The notes under the pieces: generated by a model | What the model saw: only the letters and a program-made list of their open reading frames with translations | Database searches by the model: none | Told to the model about the DNA's origin: nothing | Shown here: one piece after another, positions 49,815 through 63,206 of the stretch | Layout: each line of letters starts with the position of its first letter | How positions within the stretch are numbered: the first letter of the stretch is position 1 | Position numbers and translations under genes: made by a program | Source of the DNA: Taxillus chinensis | Lineage: Eukaryota > Streptophyta > Magnoliopsida > Santalales > Loranthaceae | Direction: 5' to 3' | NCBI GenBank assembly: GCA_023512835.1 | Contig: CM042092.1 | Location: 2,071,293-2,135,292, forward strand | Length of the DNA: 64,000 nucleotides

Positions 49815-52800
49815 TCATGACATGATCTCTAGAGCCTCTCTTGTATGTCCGAGTATGTTGAAAACTGAAGCTGCAATATGAAAGGGGGTGAGGCCGGCTT
49901 CGGCCAGCTGGTCTGCTGGTGATCCATGGTCAATGTAGCGGTCAGGCAGAACCAGTGGTCTCCACTGCAAGCGTGTGAAGGCCAAAAGGTTAAGTTCCCA
50001 TCCTGATGAGAATTTAGAATTTCTGACTAATATGGAAGCTCTGAATACACGCCTTCGAATTATATGCTATGTTATTCCACAGTCCACACTTAGGCATATG
50101 GGCAGGATTGCTTCTTTGTTTTTTTTTTTTCTTTTTTTTTTTTTCTTTTTTTTTTTGAGTGGGGGGGTGTGAGCGAGGAGGAAGGATTGTTTGAAAACCA
50201 CAAATATAACAAATGAAATAGAGCCATACCTTTATGTTGCCATCCAGAAGCCCATCCAGGGCCATGAAATGAGCAACGTGAGAGCCAAAGCCCCCTATAG
50301 AGCCTTCTTCCACTGTGATGAGAACCCCATGTGATCTTGCTAGCCTTCGAATAAGGGCATGATCCAATGGTTTGCAGAAGCGGGCATCTGCTATGGTTGG
50401 TCTTAGGCCATGGGGTTCTAATAAAGCAGCAGCTTCCAAACAACTCTGGACTGCAGCTCCATATCCTAGGAGTGCCACTCTTTCCCCTTCATATAATATC
50501 CTTCCCTTCCCAACCTAGTAGGAAATGACCAGAGCACTTTAAATGCTCACGAGAATTTATTTTGGAAGCAAGAGATCAAATTCCAAGCTGAACCATTACC
50601 TCCAGAGGAATGCCTTTGTTCCCGGGTGGCAGTTGGACACCAATTCCGTTTCCCCTAGGGTACCGGAAACAGCTAGGCCGGTCATCTATGGCAGCAGCAG
50701 TGGCAACCATGTGAAAGAGCTCTGACTCATCGGAAGGAGCCATCACGACCATGTTTGGGAGGCATGCCATAAACGTTACATCAAACGACCCGCTATGGGT
50801 GGGCCCATCCGCTCCTACTAGTCCAGCTCGATCCATTGCAAATCTAACTGGCAACTTTTGCAAATCCACATCGTGTACTACCTGAAGCAATAGTACAATT
50901 TTAGAAGACCAGCTCGACATTGAAAGTAGAGTTCACTTCTTTACTTGCCTGGTCATAAGCCCTCTGCATAAACGAAGAGTAAATTGCACAGAAGGGTTTA
51001 AGGCCCTCGCAGGCCAGACCTGCCGCAAAAGTGACAGCATGCTGTTCTGCAATTCCAACATCAAAACATCGCATTGGAAAACGTCGAAGGAAACTATTTA
51101 ACCCAGTTCCACCTCCCATTGCAGCATGGATTGCGACAATGCTCTTGTCCTTCTCTGCTTCTGCCATCAATGCCTCTGCAAAGTATGTTGTGTAGGACTG
51201 AGTACTTGCTTTGCTTTTGAATTGCTTTCCTGTTGCTGGATCAAATTTGGCAACTCCTGCAAAAATAGAGATGGCTTTATTTTATTTTATTTTCATTCAT
51301 ATAGCGATCATACCCTTGATGTTGAACAAAAACAGTTTCTAATAGAAAATATTATATGGGCTTGAGACATCCATATGCACTTCAGAATGATTTTTTTTTT
51401 AATTCCATATAAAACCAAATCAAATCAAACCAGGGGTAACACATGGTCTTCATAGATATGACAAATGCCAATGACAAAATACCTAGAGATAGCTCTCACA
51501 GGCTTTGAAAAAGAAAATATTTCCTCTCAAATATGTGAGTATAATAAAATATACATATGAGGGAGTTGTCACAAATGTTAAAATTGTTGGTGAATTAATA
51601 AATGGATAACAAAAGATTGATGGTAAAGTCAATCATAGTATCAAAGTTGGATGGCAACTACAATGAGAATTTTGTTTAACTATAATATGTCATTGAATTT
51701 AAAAGGAAAACTTTATAGGACGATTGTTAAACCTTCTTGGACTAACAAAAATAACATATATGAAATATTAGTATAGCTGAGATGCGAATGTCAAATAGAT
51801 ATCTGATAAAATTAAAATAGACAAAACTAGAAATAAGAATATTATAGTGTCATTAAAGTAGTTCCAAATGAAAATAAGATGAGAGCAAATCGCTTACGTT
51901 GATTTGATCATTAGGATGTAGACGAATGGAAGCAACTGATAGGAGGGTGAAAAATATTGACATTGAATAAAATAAAAAATTTAAAAGAAAGAACAAACCA
52001 AAAATGACTTAATTAAAAATGATAACAAATAATATAAAATTATTAGATTTGAAAAAATGAAATATAACCAATAAAAATATTTAAAAGAGGAGAATTTGTA
52101 TATTGAATCAAATATAAAATTTCTTACTATTTTGTTTACATTGGTTTAGTAATTAAACCAAACCAACCAACTTTAATATCAATAATATATGATCGGCTAT
52201 ATAAACAAGACAGACAAAATTTTTTTATTCAATGTAGGATGCTAAAAGTTGACCATTAGCCTATGGCCTCAAATACTTTGGGAACGAAATTATTAAAAAT
52301 GTTGTCAAAAGGACATGGTTTCCAAGAAATCTTGGAATGTTTCCACGCATATCTCTTGTTTACCATGGTATTTGTCTGCAGCTCTCTCAGCATAGGGGTA
52401 TCCTCGGCCTTTTTCAGTGAGAACATGGATCAGGACTGGGCCCTTTGTCTTGGTATCCTTAACTTCTTTGAGAATGGCAAGAAGATCGTCAACATTATGA
52501 CCATCAACTGGCCCAATATAGTACAGACCAAGCTCTTCAAAAAATGTAGATCCTGAACCACCGATCATCCCGCGAGCATATTCATCAACTTTGGCAGCAA
52601 ATTTGTGCATGGGCCCCCCAATCTGCTTTGTAACCCCCTGCAAAAAAAAAACTCACCACACCAATGATTCAGCTGGAAACAGTCTTCATAGTTTTCAAAA
52701 GATTAATCAAACTTAATGGTAAACCAAGTGACCTTAGCAACTTCTCTGAGTTCTCGGAGAGGCCGGTTAGATTGCAACCGGCTTAGAGCACTACTCAAAG

Positions 52801-54367
52801 CTCCAACAGGTTGAATGGGCCCATCTAGAGTGGCAGTGGGCAATGAAACCTGTTTGTTGTCATTGAGAATCACAACCATTTCTGAGTCCAGATACCCAGC
52901 ATTGTTCATGGCCTCGTAAGCTTGCCCTGCAGTCATGGCCCCATCACCTATAATAGCAACCACATGGTTCTTTCTCCCCTTTAGATCCCTCCCCACAGCC
53001 ATTCCTGTAAAGCCCCGAATCATCTCAAAGTATTATCCGCAAGAAGACAAGTAGAATTATATTACTACAGCTGGGATTCATTTATGCTATAGTACTAACT
53101 TGTGAATGGAATGTGATTCCATATCAAGTACCAAATATACACCCTTATTCATAGAAGTATTGTGTCACTTTTGCGTGGAGGTTAAAAAACATATCAGCTG
53201 TTAAATCCACATCTGAATACTGAGGACAGGACCCTGCAGTGTTCATATGATTTTCTAATATTATATTAACTCTTTTTGAATGGGGATAGTTAGAAGGGAG
53301 GATCAAACTACCCAAGCCTGCTGAGATAGTTGTTGAACTGTGACCCGTGCCAAAGCAGTCATATTCACTCTCCGAACGTTTTGTGAATCCGGACAACCCG
53401 TTTGTTTGTCTTATTGTGTGCATCTTGTCTCTTCTCCCGGTTAGGATTTTGTGGGGGTAAGTCTGAAAATCAAAAAAGGCAAATGGTATTTATTAATAAC
53501 AACCTCTTCCCATAAGTAACAGTTACCCTTGTCATGCCCTAATACGACCACGATGAGAAGGAATTATAAACCTGATGACCAACATCCCAGAGTATCTTAT
53601 CTTGAGGAGCATTAAACACATAGTGGAGAGCCACAGTGAGCTCCACGACACCAAGGCTTGAGCCGAGGTGCCCCCCAGTTTTAGAAACATTAAAGATGAT
53701 ATCAGACCGTAGCTCATCCGCCAATTGCTTCAACTCCTACACAAACATAGCATATGGAAGATTTATGGCCCAAACTAGTAGATTGAAACCAAAATTGAAT
53801 TAATAGAAATATCAAAAACAACTAGAAACTTAATGACTTTCTCACTACCTTAATTGAGAGATTTTTCATATGGAGTGGATAGTTTATGGTGTCCAATAGA
53901 GGCGTCGGAGGCCTCTGCGAGTGGTACTCCCCTCTCTCTGAGAGTGATGCCCTAACAGCACTAGGCTTTTTCCTTACCTGCGTCCATTACGCAACAAAAC
54001 ACCCATTTCTTTCCACTAAGTATAAAACAACAAATCCTAAATCAACCAAAAACGAAACATGCAGGTAAATGAGCACGACCCATATGCCATTTATTTCCAC
54101 AAATACGAAGCTTTCTTACTTACGTGGTACTACTCCTTGACACTGACACATGTAATAATCAACCAGAGGTCTGCATTAAATTTCTAAAACAAGTGCCATC
54201 AATTTCTCCCATAATTTCTATTTGCCCACCTGATTCTGCTTTTGTTGAGTTGACCAGTGAAGATCTGTGCCCCTTAAGGAAGTGGACGAGAGAAGGCTTG
54301 GTCCAAGCGGGTCTGGAACCCGTGGCTTGCTTAAATGAGCATTGAAGGAAACATAGCAGAGAGCCAT
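49815..54367 (-). CDS. DXS2: 1-deoxy-D-xylulose-5-phosphate synthase, type 2
   Basis: Condenses pyruvate and glyceraldehyde-3-phosphate in the first, rate-setting step of the plastid MEP isoprenoid pathway. Minus-strand exons 54230-54367, 53849-53977, 53572-53736, 53312-53462, 52733-53004, 52364-52637, 50949-51256, 50600-50881, 50230-50514 and 49815-49964 join to 717 aa, the usual length. The first about 57 residues are Ser/Leu/Arg-rich and fit a plastid transit peptide. The thiamine diphosphate motif is GDGAMTAG to MNN (214-229). Other landmarks are [23 protein letters not shown], the transketolase part [13 protein letters not shown], and [13 protein letters not shown]. Features such as [20 protein letters not shown] and the C-terminal TREALEIMS resemble type 2 enzymes of induced specialised isoprenoid metabolism rather than housekeeping type 1. 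The intron after exon 7 uses a GC donor (AG then GCAAGT). Confidence 0.96.
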
Positions 54368-57229
54368 TACCCTGTCTGTGTGCGTGCGTGTGTCTCTAGA
54401 GAGACCTCCAGAGACACAGAATGTTCAGCTAATTAGATTGAGATTCAGAGCCCAACACGACAACGAAAACCCAGAAACCAAAACACCTCCCTGAATGCTT
54501 GCAGTTGCAGGGAGATCGAAATTATGCAAAAAGAAGTGAGAAAGCCGGGAAAAAAAGCTTTCCCTATTTAGAAGACCAGCTTCGCCATTACAGGCTTTAT
54601 GGTGTTTTTAGACTCATGCCCTCCTGCTGACCATAGGCTAATTTGTCGTACAGTTTTTCCACTTCAGCTCAGTGGATGGTCCTGCAACCCCATTGGTCCA
54701 CGTCATCGGATATCTCCATCGGATTGTTGGCCATTATCACGCTCTATAGGATTTGATTGACTAGTAAACAGTAATTCGGGGTTGCCACTGTAAACAGTAA
54801 TGACGGTGGTGGGAGACTGGGAGGTGTCGTGGCTTCGTTGGACACGTACGTTTGTCTCCTTTTATTATTATTATTTATTTATTTTAAATGTGCGTTTGTC
54901 TCCTGCTTTGACGAGACAGGTTCCAAAAATTACATCGACCAGAGAATTTAGGACACCCGTTCACCAATTTACGCCGGTGTTTGGTACGCACGTCCGAAAA
55001 CACGATTTCAGTACTTTGTTTTGGCTTTTTCTGAGAATTCAGACTTTATATAAACATGGTTCTCGTGTTTGGTTTTTTTTTTTTTTTTTTGGTTTTTGTA
55101 AAGTAGCATCCACTTTAAAATTAATTCCAACTTATCTATAAATAAAACATAAGATCTCACTAAATGAGACAATAATTCTACCGAATATAAAATTGAGCTC
55201 AATAAATGAAACAACCATCTTACCAAATTATAAAAATCGAACTTGTTGTATTAAAAAAAATGAGGTAAAACTTATTTTATATGTAACCCTTTTTATAATA
55301 CTCATAACTCACTGCAATAATTATTATTTTGTAAATTCTTTTATAATGCTATGTTATATGCTAAATTCAACTGAATATGTTAAGTCTGCTTTCTTTATGG
55401 TGTATTTGTCGGCAATGCATTGCTGAGCAGACGTTAGCAAGACCGCATTGGCTCAAGTTGAAAATGAAGATGAATATTACTCTATCTGTAAGTTGAAGAA
55501 CTCATCAACTTAATATGAAGGTTCAAGGAGAAGTTAGCAAGAAATTGTTAATTTGAAAGTTGAGTGCTGGGCAACTTAACAGCTTAATAGCAAAGTTGAA
55601 AGTCTAACAAGTTGTTAATTTGATGCTACCCAAGAACTTAATATGAGAGTTGAGGGAGTGTCTAGAAGTTGCTATTAATTCAAGGGTTAAGAAAATCAAT
55701 AAGTTGCAGACTCAATAAAAGTACATAAGTTCAAGATTAATAAAGTATTGAAAAAAGAGAATAACTAAATTAATTGAAAAAACTGTACACCAGTTAAAAG
55801 CTATCAATTATGGTTTAATTTACGACCATCTTATCATTAGTATATAACTAGTTTATATTAGACACTTCATTTTTACTTTTTATCATTTTATTTTTATAAT
55901 GTTTACTATTCATCAATTTTACTTAAATTTAAAGACGACATCTATCTTACCTGAATCTACTATTACGGGTAATAAATTATTTATTTAATCTAATTAATTA
56001 GAATAATATGATTTGATTGAAATAACTATATAATTCATTAAAATAACATAATACTATCTTATAAAATCAAATAAAATAACACATTTATTAAAATATATGT
56101 CCAACATATTTATATTCATAAAAAATCAATTTTATTTTGTTATAAACACTCGAATTTGAATTGAAATTGCTAATATATTTGTCATAACATTATTAAATAA
56201 TAGTTTTCACATTATTAAACTAAATATATTATCAAAATAATTTATTTATGAATATGATAATCAAATAATAAATAATTATTATTTTATTAGAAAAATTGCA
56301 TGTTTTACAATTGATAGGAGTAGTAAGCTCTAATTTGGATAGACAATTAGGGCGACCAGGAATAGTATTATAAAAGAAAAAAGGGGTGGGAAAAGAAGTC
56401 TGACAAAAAGGTTGTCATACCCTCGAATTCTAATAAATTCATAACCAGAAATGTGACTTTCCCTTGCCTGCATCTCGAATGGTCAAGATATTAGTGACAA
56501 ACATCAATAAAAACTATATTGCGAGTGCTATCACTAAGGGAGTACACAAAGAAAGCTATCTACTCCTAAAGAGATAGTTAGAGTTATTGGCGATCGAGTA
56601 AGGTGGAAGTGAAGTAAGCACATCAAACAAGTGAGAGCAAATGAAAAGATATGGAAGTAAACGCAATATGTGACACTTTTCTAATAATTGTAACTTTATA
56701 TTTAATACAAGTAAATAGAAGAGTGAGAAATCTATTGTAAGAGATTAGTTCCATGAGAGAGTGATTATGTAAGAGGTTGACATCTCTAGATCATCATTAT
56801 AGTGAATTGACTTTGGAGGAGGTCATAGTCTCCCCATCATTTATGGAGTATACATCAACGTACATATTATAGTTATACTTACATGCATTTATATTTTGTT
56901 ATTATGTGTGATATGATTAATAAAGCATTGAAAAATTAATAAACAATGAATTGGATAATTTAAAATAAGACCTTTTATAACTCAACAGTTGGTGTTGGAT
57001 CAAAGGTCTATGGGTCAGTGCTAGATAAATTACCATAATCAGATTTGGTAAGAGCATTTATAGGATAGTTGTTAAACTAAAAGAGGTTTGCAATCAACAC
57101 TAAGTATTAGTTTTAGCTAATAGCTTTAATGTTTATTATACAACTACCCCCCCCCCCCCCCATAAAAAACAAAAAAATAAAATTATAGACGCACACAATT
57201 TGAAATATGTATAAGATAAGAGTAAAACT
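54368..57229. other. DXS upstream region and AT-rich intergenic DNA
   Basis: 54368-54900 holds the DXS 5' UTR and promoter. Beyond it the DNA is strongly AT-rich. 55440-55760 contains repeated AAGTTGA/TTAATATGA(A/G)(A/G)GTT words, a decayed short-period repeat. TTGTCATACCCTCG near 56415 resembles the start of a Gypsy LTR, but no end was found. A 15-base poly-C is at 57147-57161. Confidence 0.45.
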
Positions 57230-57785
57230 TTAAACTGGCAAATCACTTAAACCAATCCAAACCAACATGCCGAAACCTTTAACTTATTAAACCGTCGAAA
57301 CCGAACAAAATCAGTTTGGTTTGTTTTGAAACTGAATAGTATATCAGTTTGGATTGGTTTGAGATTTCAAAACTAGCTACAATTTTAACCGAATCAAACC
57401 GAATAATATTGTTACTTATTTTTTATCTGTATTTTATGTTTTGAGACTTATTTGTTTAAAATTGTTTGTTAATATTTGATGTAGTATGTTTGTAAATTAT
57501 ATTATTTAATTTTGATATTTATAGAATTATAAATTTAATATATATTAGTATTAATGTGTTCACATACTATTTTTTATATGATTTAAACTTTTAAATCGAA
57601 TCAAATTGATAATTCTTCAAACTACTTGTTTAAATCAAACTGACCCAATCCGAATTAGTTTGACCTAGTTTGGTTTGATTTAAATATGTTTGAATTGGTT
57701 TCATTTTGTCCAAACAAAATAACATCGCTTTGATTTGAAAAATGACCTAAATCAATCCACATCAAACTGATTTTTACCACTATTA
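57230..57785. repeat. AAACC/GGTTT-rich unclassified repeat
   Basis: Dense AAACCAATCC, AAACCGAA and their complements TTTGGTTTG, GGATTGGTTT on one strand give a partly palindromic 0.55-kb block, as in some hAT-derived MITEs of plants. Ends and target duplication were not resolved. Confidence 0.45.
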
Positions 57786-59216
57786 TAGTTAATAATATAT
57801 TTATCACAACTAATATATGATAATAAATTATATTATTAATTAATTCAATTCTAATTTTATATATAATATATAATTAAAATTAAATTAATTAATATATATA
57901 AATTATATTTAAAAAAATGACTGGAGGAGGGGGACCATGGCCCCTGCGCCCCCTAAGTTCTGGATATATTATCTTTTATGATATTATCTTACTAACCAAA
58001 TATTTAAATTGTATGAATTAAAATATTTTTAGATTTCAAAAGTGGTCATACGTAGATACTCTTATTTTTATATATACCAATTTAGGTGGCACCTATGTAA
58101 AGTATAAGCGTAATTTTATGTGTATTATTTTTATAAATATTTCTATATATAAATTTTAAAATATGTGTTTTTTCAATAATTATGTCATTTAAAAACATTT
58201 AAAGTTAACTTTTTTATTTTATAAGTGTAGATATATTGTATTTTTTCCCAGATATTTATAAATATCTTTATTACTTTACTGAGATCATTTTAGTAATATA
58301 TTATTATTATTTAATTTTTTTATTTATTAAATCAATTTTATTTTATTGAAAACTTTTAAAAATTAAATATTATCATGCATAAGTTTTAAACATGTTGTTA
58401 AATAAAACAAAAGTTTTAATATATTAATTAATTAATTAATTAAATGCAAGGTATTATTAGTTAGATATAAACTTGATTATAAAATATAAATTAAATAATA
58501 TATAATTTTCCAAAAATATTTTATGATATTTAATATATATTTTTTCTGAGTTTTTATTAAATATTTATATTTAAATCAAACGAGTATTTTTAAATTAGAA
58601 AGTTATAAAAATAAATAATTGTATGAAAAATTTAATATTATTTATTAAAAACAATAATGATCACAAATTAAAATTATATACTTAGTAATAAATTTTATTA
58701 AAATTTATGGTAAATATATAAATATTAAGTATAATTTATGCATATATAAATTTATGAAAGGATTGTTTAATTATTATTTTTTAAAATATAATTATTTTAA
58801 AGTTTATGGGTTCAAATAAATTTTTATTACTAACAAATAATTTTAAATTAATTCGAGTTTATTTTCAAAAATATTATAACTTTTAGAAAAAAGTTGCTAA
58901 ACAGGGAGTCTGGTGACGATTCACGCCTTTTTTTTTTTTTTTTTTTCTTTTTTTTTTCTTTTTCCCAAGTGACATTACAGACTGGGATACTGGGGTGGAA
59001 GAGACCAAGAGAGGGAGCCATCAATCCAAGTTTCATATCCTTGTCTGTCTGTGGTAGAGATCGGTTGAATTAGTGTCTCGTTCGATTTTCCCTTGCGAGA
59101 TCCCATTTCCTGGGAATCCAAACTGGGATTGATTTGAGATTGCTTACCTCCTCAGATCACATCTGCTCGATAGATAGGAGGGGGTATTGATCGGTTGATA
59201 AGGAAAAGAGCTGGAG
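57786..59216. other. Extremely AT-rich spacer and NDUFA8 5' flank
   Basis: 57800-58900 is almost pure A/T with no feature. Poly-T runs lie at 58928-58965. From 58970 composition becomes normal; 59030-59216 is the likely promoter and 5' UTR of the following gene. Confidence 0.5.
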
Positions 59217-59404
59217 ATGGCGAGTACAGTGAACAGAGCAGGAGATCCGATTCCCACATCGTATGTGATGATGGCGGCGTCGAAGCACATAGCTTCCAAA
59301 TGCTACAAGGAGAACCTGGAATTCCTCAAATGCAAGAAGAGGGATCCCAACCCCGAGAAGTGCCTTCACAAAGGCCAGGAAGTCACTCGCTGCGTCCTCA
59401 GCCT
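59217..59404 (+). CDS. NDUFA8: NADH dehydrogenase 1 alpha subcomplex subunit 8 (NDUFA8), first exon
   Basis: Mitochondrial complex I accessory subunit with twin CX9C motifs. The ATG at 59217 opens MASTVNRAGDPIPTSYVM, then SKHIASKCYKENLEFLKCKK and PNPEKCLHKGQEVTRC. C29-x9-C39 and C49-x9-C59 are the first CHCH-type pairs. The exon stops within a Leu codon at a clean donor (CT, then GTGAGT at 59405). The rest of the protein (second Cys-rich half) is not in the window. The Copia element that starts near 59759 therefore sits in the first intron, and exon 2 should lie past 64000, unless the gene has been broken. Confidence 0.9.
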
Positions 59405-59758
59405 GTGAGTAGATCCACCACATCGTTCCTCGTATCTGTTTTCATAGCTAATTCTGATTCCTTGTTTTTTGTGTTTTTTTGTTTTTGTTTTCGTTATTTC
59501 TGTGGTTAATTTTTTTTTTTGAATGTTTCATGATTTCAATGGCTCGTGACTTGAAGAACAGATTGCCCGTTATAATTTTGATTCCTGGATGAGCTTGTTA
59601 TCGTGATAGATACGTCTCTAATTTAACCAAGTCTTTTACAAAACTGAGGAAGACCATAGTAATTTCGTAAAACTGTCATCATTTGTCACTTGAAATGCAT
59701 TGCTCAAATCCTATCACAAATTTTGTAATTCCATGATTCAAAAAATTTAATGTCTTTC

Positions 59759-59942
59759 CGTTAAAAGAGCTGTACATTCCTAGTGAGTCGCGAATAATTA
59801 TGGTTAGTTGATTGTGTTAGATTATAGGTATCATAATTATTCTCTATTTTATTCTTTCCTAGAATAGTCTTTCCAATATGTGTATATAATCTTTGTATCG
59901 TTGTATATTGAAACATACGAATGAAAAGATAGTTTTTTTACA
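59759..59942 (+). repeat. 5' LTR of the Copia element
   Basis: About 184 bp. It starts CGTTAAAAG where the 3' LTR has TGTCAAAAG, so the terminal TG has mutated to CG. It ends near TTTTACA, followed by GTTTAAAA and the primer-binding site. Confidence 0.75.
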
Positions 59943-61970
59943 GTTTAAAATGGTATCAGAGAGGTCAATGTATCTTGACCTCACCAATCACAACCATCCA
60001 AGAGCGATCTCCACACCCTTTTTTTTCAGTGCCATATACCTTTCCGCCACACCTTTTTTTTCTAGCGCCATTCAATTCATTTAATTCCTATTACCTAGCA
60101 TAACCTTTTTACCTTGGGAACGCCACATCAATTTACTTCTGCTACACCCTTTTCCTGCGCCACAAATGATGTCACTTTATTTCAATTTCTATTACCTCGG
60201 TTTATTTCAATTCACGCAATCCGAACAGTCTATTTCTGCCACAGTCAAATAAAAGAAAAAACCCAATCACATCTATCACTGAGTCTTCATCATGACAAGT
60301 AAAGGTGACTTTGATGATTCAAAGTCGACCAACCAGATTGTTCTATCCAAGGCAATAATTCCAACTTCTCAACGGGAATCAAATTGGATGAACAAAATTA
60401 CTCTTTATGGCATCAAGTCAATGAGATGAAGATTCTGGACGAGAGAAACATGACCACTTGATTGGTGATACGATCCAACCTACCACCATAGATCCAACAT
60501 AGAACAAATGGCCCGATTGCCAAGTCAAGAGCTGGTTATTTGATGCTATGCAACCCAATCAGATGAAACGTTTTATCTGTTATGACATAGCCAAGCAAGT
60601 ATGTCATGCCATTAACAAAACACATTTTGATGGCTCGGATAAGGCAAAAATTTATGATCTACACAAAAGATCATTCACGATGAAATAGAATGGAGCACTT
60701 GTTACCAATTACTGTAGTGACCTCACTGAGGTTTTTCAAGACCTTGATCAATTAAATTCAAGCACAGTGACACACCCATCTGACATTGAAATCAGACACA
60801 AAGAAATCGACCGCCACAAAGAAATCGACCGCCTTCGAGCTTACATCTTTCTTGCAAGATTGGACAACAATTTTGATCAAATCAAAGTAGAGATTTTACA
60901 GATGGAGCCTAAACCTGGACTAGTGGCAGCTTATGCACACATTAAAAGAAAGTAATAAGCATGGAACCATGTCTGAAGTCAATGTTATATCTGAAGCGGC
61001 CAAGCGGCTGCCTTGATTGCCACAAGGTCCAAGCATTCTAAGCCATTTGATTCCACTCATACCTAAACCCCAATGAAGTGTAACAAATGTGGTTTAGATA
61101 ATCATACAATTAAGGGTTGCTATGAAGTAATTGGTTATCCAGACGGATGGGTCCACAAAGGGCGAAAGAGGGATTTGAACAGAGCCTCATTTGCATCGAC
61201 TGAGTTATCCCATGAGATCATATCAGAACCTACATCAGGTATATTTGGCTCCAAGGCCTTGGCCATCTCACGTACGTCTTCTTGCATATCTTCACCTACT
61301 TGTAATAGATCATGGATGATTGACATCGGTGCTGATCACATGACATTTAGTTTTACCGAGTTACATCCTACTAAACCATCAAGTCAAACTCATGTTACCG
61401 GTGCCAATGGTACCACCTCCCCAATCATGGTAGAGGGTTCTCTATCACACCATCATTAAATCTAGATCATGGTTGTCCTTTCTCTTGATTATGACTTGTT
61501 ATCTGTTATGAAATTATCAATTCTTTCAATTGTATGGTATGTTTTTGGCCATTGTACTGTCTTTTTCAAGTTCTTCTCATTAGGGCTATGATTGGGTGTG
61601 GTACTAGGAGGGGACAATTATATTTTTTGGACCTAACAAAAGAAAGCAACAAAAGGTTGAATCAAGCACATGATGGGAAGGAGGGCGAGTTTGATAAGAT
61701 GAAGAAGGTTTGGTTGTAGCATAGATGATTAGGGCATGCTTCCTTTGGTTATCTAAAACTATTATTTCTAGATTTGTTTTCGAAGTTCACCGAAATAGAC
61801 TTTCATTGTGCATTTGTATTTTAGCCAAAAACCATCGTATTTCGTATCCATTAAGATTGAATAAAAGTTCATGTTTGGGGACAATCCTAATTCAAACCCC
61901 ACATGTTATTAGTTAACACCCCCCCCCCCCCTCCCTCTCCACAACTAGAAGAGTTTTTAGGCAAGTTTTT

Positions 61971-62945
61971 TGTCACGGAATTAAGGTTTTCACCCGTGCA
62001 GTATTCAGTCATCCTGGTGGATACTTCGAGTAAGCCATATCGATCGGAGCACATGTAGGTTGGTTTTGCACTGCTTTGTGCTCATCAGGAGAACGGCTTC
62101 AGTTTTTGACCAATTTGTGTAAGGATGGCTAAATTTTTTCTTTTTTATTAAGTCTTTGATTAGCGGTGTATTTTCCGCATTTAACCGAGTCGGTATGTTT
62201 GAACACCGAATGAGTTCCATTAATTTTCTGTACGAACTACTGTGGAGCCTTTTTCATTCACACCAGCTACGCTTTCTGTCTTGTTCCTCTTCAAGTAGCA
62301 CGCACTTACGCAACTTGAGAGACACTTGTCAGCACCACGTTGTTCGAGGCGTGACATCCTTTCATACTTGATTTCACAACGCCCTTGTTGTGTCCAGATG
62401 AGCTCGGAGGAACCAAGATCATCTGGCGCCCTTCTTACTTCATCTGGTTGACTCTCATCTCTTAGGGGCTACCTCCCAACTTGGGATTAAGGACCATGCA
62501 TGTCTGCCATGAGAGTGCTCGATGAGCTTTCTGGATACGGGCCGCAATCGTTCTGATACACTTTGTCACGGGGTCAGGATTTTCACCTGTGCGCATTCGG
62601 TCACCTTGATAGATGCTCCAAGTAAGTCATATCGATCGGGGTATACGTAGATTAATTTCGTCTTGCCTTAGGCTCATCAAGAGAACGGCTCTAGTTTTCG
62701 ATCAGTTTATGTATGGATGGTCAAACTTCCTCTTTTTCGTCAAGTCCTTGATTAGTGATGCACTCTCCGCATTTAACCAGGTCGGTACATTTGAACTTCA
62801 AAGGGACTTCATCGATCTCTTGCACGACCTTCCATGAAGCCTTTTCCTTCTGCACTAGCTATGTTTTCCACCTTGGCCCTCCTCAAGTAGCACGTACCTG
62901 TGCCACTTGAGAGATGCCTGCCAGCACCAAGTTGGGGACATGACA
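61971..62945 (-). mobile_element. TRIM-like small LTR element inserted in the Copia element
   Basis: Two similar direct repeats, 61971-62356 and 62564-62945 (about 385 bp each), both run TGTCACGG to TGACA on the plus strand and share CATATCGATCGG, GAGAACGGCT, AAGTAGCACG and CA(G)CACCA blocks. They enclose only 207 bp. Read on the minus strand, the 62945-62564 copy is followed by GTGTATCAGAACG, close to a TGGTATCAGAGC primer site, and a purine stretch ATGAAAGGA precedes the second LTR. So the element is oriented minus and has no coding capacity. I saw no clear target duplication. Confidence 0.72.
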
Positions 62946-63206
62946 TTATGATCCTAACCCTAAAGCAAAGGTTAAATACCCTATTACAAATCATGTTCCC
63001 ACATAGGTTAGCCATGTCATGTGCATCATTAGCCCCGTCATGTGCAGATTCTCTTACCAACATGTGATCAACATCTAGATACTTTATTTTTGGAGGAGGC
63101 AATCTTATTACTTGCAAAGCAAGAAACAAAAAGTAGTATTGAGATCAAGTGCTATAGCAGAAGATGAAGGTATGGCACATGGAGAATGTGAATTGCTATG
63201 GGCTTG

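Noticed and set aside
50014..50172. Poly-T/poly-A coding ORFs in the last DXS intron
   Set aside because: The stretch is a homopolymer tract in an intron between two well-joined DXS exons.
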